26,121 bases of DNA from an uncultured Oscillospiraceae bacterium (GTDB lineage: Bacteria; Bacillota; Clostridia; Oscillospirales; Acutalibacteraceae): assembly GCA_900547095.1 (NCBI GenBank), contig URFG01000014.1, positions 1-26,121 on the forward strand, in the 5' to 3' direction. Below, one piece after another: positions 20,816 to 26,121 of this stretch. The translations under genes and the position numbers were made by a program. The first letter of the stretch is position 1, and every line of letters begins with the position of its first letter. The notes under the pieces were generated by a model that saw nothing but the letters and a program-made list of their open reading frames with translations, did no database searches and was not told where the DNA came from.

Positions 20816-21649
20816 ATGGTTTTAGCAGAATTCGAAAAAGACAGAACAATAATTAAAAATGTCAAAAATTTTGATTTAAAGCAGACCTTTGACTGCGGAC
20901 AGGCTTTCAGGTGGGAATATCTTGAGGATAAAAACGCCTGGGGAGCGGTTGTTAATAATAAATATATCGAGGTTTCGAAACTTAATGAAGATATAATACT
21001 CGGCGGAGTAAATGAAGAGCTGTTTTCTTCATTTTTCAGCGATTATTTTGATCTTGGCCGAGATTATTCGGCAATAATAGAGGAGATAAGCGCCGATCCG
21101 ATTTTAAAAAAAGCCGCTACTTTCGGTAGCGGCATAAGAATTCTTAATCAGGAGCCGTGGGAAACACTCTGCTCTTTTATAATTTCTCAAAATAATAATA
21201 TTCCGAGGATAAAAGGAATAATTTCAAGACTTTGTGAAAATTTCGGCGAGAAATGTGAAAACGGATATACCTTTCCCTCTGCCTCAAAATTGGCGGATTT
21301 AAAACCAGAAGACTTATCCGTATTAAGAGCGGGGTTCAGGGCAGGGTATATAATCGACGCCGCAAAAAAAGTTGCTTCAAAAGAGATAGATCTTTTAAGC
21401 CTTAAAAATACGGATGCCGACTCTGCAAGAGAGCAGCTTATGAAAATAAAGGGAGTGGGACCGAAAGTTGCAGATTGCACATTGCTTTTCGGGCTTTCCC
21501 ATTTTGAGGCTTTCCCGAAAGATGTTTGGATAAAGCGCGCAATTAATGATCTTTACGGGGGCGAAATTCCTAAATTTGCTTTAAAATACGGCGGAATAGT
21601 TCAGCAGTATATTTTTTATTATTACAGGGATTTAAACGGCAATTTTTGA
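20816..21649 (+). CDS. ogg: 8-oxoguanine DNA glycosylase/AP lyase (Ogg1 type)
   Basis: The 277-residue enzyme removes 8-oxoguanine from DNA and nicks the strand. The N-terminal domain contains FDCGQAFRW (25-33). SFIISQNNNIPRIKG (120-134) is the damage-recognition segment. The helix-hairpin-helix GPD motif reads KIKGVGPKVADCTLLFG, with catalytic Lys217, and FPKDVW carries the catalytic Asp236. These match eukaryotic and clostridial Ogg1 proteins and not the bacterial MutM fold. It has its own promoter. Its 3' end overlaps the convergent SanA-like gene by 18 bases. An oxidative-damage repair enzyme fits an anaerobe exposed to transient oxygen. Confidence 0.95.
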   Translation: MVLAEFEKDRTIIKNVKNFDLKQTFDCGQAFRWEYLEDKNAWGAVVNNKYIEVSKLNEDIILGGVNEELFSSFFSDYFDLGRDYSAIIEEISADPILKKAATFGSGIRILNQEPWETLCSFIISQNNNIPRIKGIISRLCENFGEKCENGYTFPSASKLADLKPEDLSVLRAGFRAGYIIDAAKKVASKEIDLLSLKNTDADSAREQLMKIKGVGPKVADCTLLFGLSHFEAFPKDVWIKRAINDLYGGEIPKFALKYGGIVQQYIFYYYRDLNGNF

Positions 21650-22249
21650 TTTCGGCTTAAAGATACATTTTAAAAGGTCCTTATCCCTCGCTAAAATTTC
21701 CCTTATTTCTCTGTAAACGGCGCCTTTATAAAGCCTTGAAGCTGGAATGGAGCCGTAGGCCTCTATTCCGAGATTTTCGGCGATATATAAAGCCCTGTAG
21801 ATATGATATCTTTGAGTTACAACTATTATTTTTTTAGCATTGAACAGATTTTTTGCTCTGTACATACTGTCATAAGTGGAAATTCCGGCGTGATCCATAT
21901 ATATATCTGACTCTTTAACGCCGTTTTCCACGGCATAGCTTTTCATTGCACTCACTTCGTCATAATACTTATCGGTGTGATCGCCGCTCATCAGCAGTTT
22001 CTTGCAAACGCCTGAATTATAAAGCTCTATGGCGATATCGAGCCTGTCGCGCAGCATATCGCTCGGCTTTCCGCTTTTAAGTCCCGCTCCCAAAACGAGG
22101 ATATAATCGGCGTCTTTAACCGAAGATAAATCCTTTTTTATCCTTGCGGAGCCTATAAGTCTAACATAAAAATTAGGCAGTAAAACAATAAGCAAAATAA
22201 GAGTCAGTATTATTATAATTAACTTTTTGATTTTTTTTAAGAATATCAT
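21632..22249 (-). CDS. SanA/YdcF-like DUF218 protein
   Basis: The 205-residue protein has one N-terminal membrane helix (about 9-27) and a DUF218 domain. Its marks are YILVLGAGLKSGKPSDMLRDRL, the MSGDH segment with the conserved acidic residues, TYDSMYRAKNLF, and VTQRYHIYRALYIAENLG. The family includes SanA (envelope barrier, vancomycin sensitivity at high temperature in E. coli) and YdcF; its chemistry is unproven. The domain is on the outer face of the membrane. The gene runs towards the glycosylase gene and the last 18 bases of both coding regions overlap, with no terminator between them. Confidence 0.9.
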   Translation of the reverse strand: MIFLKKIKKLIIIILTLILLIVLLPNFYVRLIGSARIKKDLSSVKDADYILVLGAGLKSGKPSDMLRDRLDIAIELYNSGVCKKLLMSGDHTDKYYDEVSAMKSYAVENGVKESDIYMDHAGISTYDSMYRAKNLFNAKKIIVVTQRYHIYRALYIAENLGIEAYGSIPASRLYKGAVYREIREILARDKDLLKCIFKPKSKIAV

Positions 22250-22302
22250 TATAAATGCCTTTCGGTTCTTTTCAAAGAATATTATAAGCCTCTGCGGCTT
22301 TC

Positions 22303-22348
22303 AAGTCAATTAAAATCGATTGACTTTTTTTCCCCTTTTGTGTATAAT
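22303..22348 (+). promoter_or_regulatory. promoter of the polysaccharide export operon with an inverted repeat
   Basis: TTGACT (22320-22325) and TATAAT (22343-22348) are 17 bases apart. A perfect 8-bp inverted repeat, AAGTCAAT (22303-22310) and ATTGACTT (22319-22326), covers the -35 box, so a repressor could act here. Confidence 0.7.
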
Positions 22349-22400
22349 ATTTTAAGTTTATAAGTATGCTATAATTTTCCTGTAAAGGATGGTTTGAAAT

Positions 22401-23189
22401 TTGGGGAATTCTAAATTTTTAAGTGATTTTAAGAAATATCTTCCGCTTTTAAAAAATCTTGTTTCAAAAGATTTTAAAATTAAATACCGCCGTTCTGTTT
22501 TAGGCGTTGCATGGAGCGTTTTAAATCCGCTCCTTATGATGATAGTTCTCACCAATGTTTTCCGTATGCTCCTTAGAATCAGCGTGGAAAATTTTGCGAC
22601 TTACTATATCATCGGTGCCGCTATGTGGAACTTTTTCGCGGAGGCTACCACAAATTCGCTCACCGCGGTAATAGGCGCTTCTTCGCTAATAAAAAAGGTA
22701 TATATTCCTAAATATATTTTTCCGATAGAGAAGTGTATTTTTTCACTTATAAATTTCCTGTTTTCTCTTATTGCCGCTGTGGCGGTTATGCTTATTCAGG
22801 GTGTTTATCCCACTTTCACGGCGCTTATTTTCCCGCTGCCTATTATTTACTGCTTTATTTTCTGCTGCGGAATGTGCCTGATATTAAGCTCCGTTACAGT
22901 GTATTTCAGAGATGTTGCTCATCTTTACGGCGTGCTTTTAACTATGTGGATGTATCTTACTCCTATCCTTTACTCCGATGAGCTTTTGGAAGGACATAAT
23001 TTTATCAAAACAGTCGTTCACTTAAACCCAATGTATTATTATGTGACCTATTTCAGAGATGTTATAATGTACGGCAGAATTCCGGGACTCTCTTTTAATC
23101 TTATTTGCCTTGGTTTTTCTGTCGGTGTGTTTGCTATAGGCTGTCTTGTATTTAGTAAATTAGAGAGAAGATTTATACTTCATATCTAA
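22401..23189 (+). CDS. ABC-2 type permease for surface polysaccharide export (Wzm/TagG/RgpC-like)
   Basis: The start is TTG at 22401, about nine bases after AAAGGATGG; no closer ATG exists in frame. The 262-residue protein has six membrane helices. The family segment DFKIKYRRSVLGVAWSVLNP lies before helix 1 and L-x-P-M-Y-Y-Y-V-x-x-x-R-D-V near residues 208-223. Such permeases export lipid-linked polysaccharide (O-antigen, teichoic acid or rhamnan) together with a matching ATPase, which follows 15 bases later. The glycosyltransferase behind it supports a cell-surface glycan. The exact polymer is unknown. Confidence 0.92.
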   Translation: MGNSKFLSDFKKYLPLLKNLVSKDFKIKYRRSVLGVAWSVLNPLLMMIVLTNVFRMLLRISVENFATYYIIGAAMWNFFAEATTNSLTAVIGASSLIKKVYIPKYIFPIEKCIFSLINFLFSLIAAVAVMLIQGVYPTFTALIFPLPIIYCFIFCCGMCLILSSVTVYFRDVAHLYGVLLTMWMYLTPILYSDELLEGHNFIKTVVHLNPMYYYVTYFRDVIMYGRIPGLSFNLICLGFSVGVFAIGCLVFSKLERRFILHI

Positions 23190-23204
23190 CTCAAGGAGAA
23201 GTTT

Positions 23205-23945
23205 ATGAATAAAGAAAATGCGGTTGAATTGCACGATATTGAAATGCATTTCAATATGAGCAAGGAAAAGCTCGAAAGTTTAAAAGAATATTTTTTAAAG
23301 CTGGCAAAAAGAAAGCTTTTATTTGAAGATTTCGTAGCGCTTGACCATGTATCCTGCAATATCAAAAAAGGCGATGTTTTCGGTATTGTCGGACTTAACG
23401 GAAGCGGGAAAAGCACAACCCTTAAGATAATTTCCGGTATTTTAAAACCCACTAAAGGCACAGTCGAGGTCGACGGTGTTATAGCTCCTCTTATCGAGCT
23501 CGGCGCCGGCTTTGATATGGACCTGACCGCGAGAGAGAATATCTATTTAAACGGTTCTGTTCTCGGATATTCCAAAAAATTTATGGACTCTAAATTTGAC
23601 GAGATCGTCGAATTTTCCGAAATGCAGGACTTCCTTGATGTTCCGATGAAGAACTATTCTTCCGGTATGGTGGCAAGAATAGGTTTCGCTATCGCCACGG
23701 TTACAACGCCGGATATTCTGATCGTAGACGAGATACTTGCGGTCGGCGATTTTCTTTTTCAGCAAAAATGTGAGGAAAGAATAAACAGAATGATGAATGA
23801 CGATACGACTGTTATTATAGTTTCCCACTCTATCGACCAGATTGAAAGGCTCTGCAAACATTGTATGTGGCTTGAAAAGGGTAAGGTTAAAATGATAGGC
23901 GAAACCGCGGAAGTTTGCAACGCTTATAAAAACAGCGAGAAATAA
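23205..23945 (+). CDS. ABC ATPase for surface polysaccharide export (Wzt/TagH/RgpD-like)
   Basis: The 246-residue ATPase has Walker A GLNGSGKST (63-71), the signature YSSGM (151-155, a variant of LSGGQ usual in this subfamily), Walker B ILIVDE (171-176) and a V-S-H-S switch. ELGAGFDMDLTARENIYLNG is the typical polysaccharide-export segment between A and signature. It ends soon after the switch region, so it lacks the carbohydrate-binding C-terminal domain of the longer Wzt proteins. It pairs with the preceding permease. Confidence 0.94.
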   Translation: MNKENAVELHDIEMHFNMSKEKLESLKEYFLKLAKRKLLFEDFVALDHVSCNIKKGDVFGIVGLNGSGKSTTLKIISGILKPTKGTVEVDGVIAPLIELGAGFDMDLTARENIYLNGSVLGYSKKFMDSKFDEIVEFSEMQDFLDVPMKNYSSGMVARIGFAIATVTTPDILIVDEILAVGDFLFQQKCEERINRMMNDDTTVIIVSHSIDQIERLCKHCMWLEKGKVKMIGETAEVCNAYKNSEK

Positions 23946-23968
23946 TATCAAGAGGAAGTTTTAAAAAA

Positions 23969-26011
23969 GTGAGCGAGAAAAATTTTGAAGACAGCAAATG
24001 GCTGCTTGAAGCCAATAAAAAGCAGTCCGAAGAAATAGAAAATCTCAATGACGAGATCTACAGACTCAAAAATAAAAATTTAAAAAAAGATAAGGAATTG
24101 AGCGAATTAAGAGCCGAATATAATTCCGTTGTTTCTTCTTCCTCCTGGAAATTCACGGCACCTTTCAGAAAGCTTTCGGCTTTTTTAAGAAGAACGGTGC
24201 TTAAATTTGCTTTTATCAGACTCCCTCTTAAAGCGATAAAGCTTTTATTCAAAAGCGGATTTAAAAGCACTTTTCTTATGGTAAAGCATAAGCTTAAATC
24301 GATGAGGCCTTTTGATTATTCTCAGATCACAAATGAGAGAAGACAAAGAGAAGAAAACACGAAATTTGATAAAGAAATAAAATTCAGCGTGCTTGTTCCT
24401 CTTTACAATACTCCCGAAAAATTCCTGCGTGAAATGATAGAGTCGGTTGTAAATCAGACCTATAAAAATTGGGAGCTGTGCCTTGCCGACGGAAGCGACA
24501 GCGAGCATAACGACGTTGAAAAAATAGTATCGGAATACTCTTCAAAAGATAACAGAATAAAATATAAAAAGCTTGAGAAGAATTTAGGAATTTCAGAGAA
24601 TACAAACGAGTGCATAAAAATAGCTTCGGGCGATTATCTTGCGCTTTTCGATCATGACGATTATCTTCACCCCTCGGTGCTTTTTGAAAATATGAAAGCT
24701 ATTTGCGAGCACGGCGCCGATTTTATTTATACCGACGAGGCGACTTTCTTAGGCGAGGATATAACAAAGATACACACTTTCCATTTTAAGCCCGACTTTG
24801 CTCCCGATAATCTTAGGGCTAATAATTATATCTGCCACTTTTCAGTTTTTTCAAAAGAACTTCAGGAAAAAACGGGGTATTTCCGCCACGAGTTTGACGG
24901 CAGCCAGGATCACGATATGATCTTAAGACTTACTTCCAATGCAAGTAAGATATGGCACATAAGAAAGCTCCTTTATTTCTGGAGATCGCACCCGAATTCG
25001 GTAGCTTCTGATATCAATTCAAAAACCTATGCTATTGACGCCGGCATAAGAGCCGTAACGGCAAGTCTTGAGGCAAGCGGGCTTACAGGCTGCACCGTTG
25101 AAAGCTCTAAAATATTTCCTACTATCTACAGAATAAGTTATCCTATCAAAGATAATCCGCTTGTTTCGATAATTATTGCAAACAGCGATCATAAATCCGA
25201 TCTTAAGAAATGCATAGATTCTATTCTTTCTAAGGCGACTTATGATAATTATGAAATAATAATCGTTGAAAACAACTCAAAAAGCAAGGATATTTTTGAT
25301 TATTATAAAACTCTTAAAGAGCATAAAAATATCCGCGTTATAAATTTTGAGGGAGAATTCAATTATTCGGCTGTCAATAATCTCGGGGCTGAAAATGCTA
25401 AGGGAGATTATCTCTTGCTTTTAAATAACGACACCGAGGTCATAACGGAGAACTTCATCGAAGAAATGCTTATGTTTGCTCAAAGAGAAGATGTCGGAGC
25501 GGTAGGCGCAAAGCTTTATTATGAAGACAATACGATTCAGCACGCCGGAATTATTTTAGGTTTAGGCACGGATAGAATAGCAGGTCACAGCCATTATACT
25601 TTCCCGCGCGATCATATCGGCTATATGGGCAAGCTTTTCTATGCACATAATTTAAGCGCTGTGACAGGCGCCTGCATGATGGTAAAAAAAGAAGTCTTCT
25701 TTAAAGTCGGAGGACTTAACACCGAACTTAAAATCGCGTTTAACGATATTGATTTTTGCCTTAAACTCAGAGATCTCGGGTACTTAATAGTATGGAATCC
25801 TTATGCAGAGCTTTATCATTATGAGTCAAAAAGCCGCGGCTTTGAGGATTCAAAAGAGAAAAAGGAAAGATTTAAGGCAGAATGTGAAAAATTCAGAAAA
25901 TTATGGGGTAAGACAATAGAAAAAGGCGATCCTTATTATAATCCTAATTTTTCGCTTGATGCAAATTATCAGATAGACTTTGACGAGCTTACAAAAAGCT
26001 GCAAGGAATAA
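23969..26011 (+). CDS. two-domain GT2 glycosyltransferase
   Basis: The start is GTG at 23969, after AGAGGAAG. The 680-residue protein begins with a coiled coil (about 8-50) and a basic amphipathic stretch to about 115. The first GT-A domain starts FSVLVPLYNTPEKFLREM at 139 and has the metal motif DHDD at 228-231. The second starts VSIIIANSDH at about 404 and has NNDT at 486-489, then GAVGAKLYYEDNTIQHAG and FNDIDFCLKL. Both domains keep nucleotide-sugar and metal motifs, so it may build a two-step repeat, as in rhamnan or O-antigen synthesis. It lies 24 bases after the ATPase in the same operon. Confidence 0.92.
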   Translation: MSEKNFEDSKWLLEANKKQSEEIENLNDEIYRLKNKNLKKDKELSELRAEYNSVVSSSSWKFTAPFRKLSAFLRRTVLKFAFIRLPLKAIKLLFKSGFKSTFLMVKHKLKSMRPFDYSQITNERRQREENTKFDKEIKFSVLVPLYNTPEKFLREMIESVVNQTYKNWELCLADGSDSEHNDVEKIVSEYSSKDNRIKYKKLEKNLGISENTNECIKIASGDYLALFDHDDYLHPSVLFENMKAICEHGADFIYTDEATFLGEDITKIHTFHFKPDFAPDNLRANNYICHFSVFSKELQEKTGYFRHEFDGSQDHDMILRLTSNASKIWHIRKLLYFWRSHPNSVASDINSKTYAIDAGIRAVTASLEASGLTGCTVESSKIFPTIYRISYPIKDNPLVSIIIANSDHKSDLKKCIDSILSKATYDNYEIIIVENNSKSKDIFDYYKTLKEHKNIRVINFEGEFNYSAVNNLGAENAKGDYLLLLNNDTEVITENFIEEMLMFAQREDVGAVGAKLYYEDNTIQHAGIILGLGTDRIAGHSHYTFPRDHIGYMGKLFYAHNLSAVTGACMMVKKEVFFKVGGLNTELKIAFNDIDFCLKLRDLGYLIVWNPYAELYHYESKSRGFEDSKEKKERFKAECEKFRKLWGKTIEKGDPYYNPNFSLDANYQIDFDELTKSCKE

Positions 26012-26017
26012 AAGACG

Positions 26018-26053
26018 CACGGTACGGAATAAACTTTCCGTACCGTGTTTTTT
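26018..26053 (+). terminator. intrinsic terminator of the polysaccharide operon
   Basis: A 12-bp stem (CACGGTACGGAA with its complement at 26036-26047) has a 6-base loop and is followed by six T residues. It starts 7 bases after the stop. Other surface-glycan genes therefore do not continue directly. Confidence 0.88.
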
Positions 26054-26065
26054 CACTTTAAAACA

Positions 26066-26121
26066 CTAGACAATACAATCAGGATACAACGCTTCTCATA
26101 GCGGAAAATTTGTCCGATTAT
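26066..26121. repeat. palindromic intergenic repeat, cut by the window end
   Basis: The left arm CTAGACAATACAATCAGGAT starts at 26066. The right side TTTGTCCGATTAT (26109-26121) is complementary to it with few mismatches and breaks off at the window end. Between them lies CGCT-TCTCAT-AGCG, a small hairpin. The full unit is expected to be about 65 bases and to end ATTGTCTAG. No coding potential is seen. Confidence 0.5.

Overview
The window looks like chromosome from a strictly anaerobic, spore-forming, low-GC Firmicute, probably a gut Clostridia of the Oscillospirales/Ruminococcaceae type. The sequence-level reasons are an oxygen-independent ribonucleotide reductase (nrdD-nrdG), a tiny spoVM-like sporulation gene, Gram-positive style MMPL/HdeD and Wzm/Wzt-type loci, AT-rich codon use and AGGAGG ribosome sites. 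The genus assignment is inference.

Left edge (1-1211): a visibly GC-richer fragment of an integrative conjugative element. It holds the tail of a sigma-70-like factor, a small HTH protein, a noncoding stretch with a candidate oriT, and mobC with no relaxase after it. From about 1212 to 1909 there is gene debris: two frameshifted minus-strand small genes (one a lipoprotein) and the 3' third of an alpha/beta-hydrolase with an internal stop.

2004-8264: a membrane-stress/export block made of an MscS channel and a TetR regulator, then HdeD-like protein, MMPL transporter and a secreted heptad-repeat partner in a tight operon. 8444-10560: a hemolysin III (TrhA) protein and a DUF2156 protein fused to a GNAT domain. 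10717-13982: nucleotide metabolism (nrdD, nrdG, dut) behind a good promoter and two NrdR-like boxes spaced 32 bp apart.

14047-16247: a MerR-family regulator that is broken at both ends, a textbook MerR-type promoter (19-bp spacer with a dyad inside) that still faces a pair of secreted/surface proteins, and a half copy of a palindromic repeat.

16381-18044: the most unusual locus. A barnase-type RNase is fused behind a phage-head (gp7/MuF-type) cysteine-histidine motif and is followed by its barstar. Next to it lies a second barstar preceded by only the last 20 codons of a second toxin. The two barstars share an identical 113-bp 3' end. A tRNA-Leu gene follows at 18192-18275.

18386-20605: a 48-codon membrane protein and spoVM (+), then a DUF624 protein, an unknown membrane protein and a tail-anchored small protein (-). 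20816-22249: 8-oxoguanine glycosylase convergent with, and overlapping, a SanA/YdcF-type protein. 22320-26053: a surface polysaccharide locus with ABC-2 permease, ATPase and a two-domain glycosyltransferase. The window ends inside a palindromic repeat (26066 onward) whose arms recur at 14047 and perhaps at 1489.
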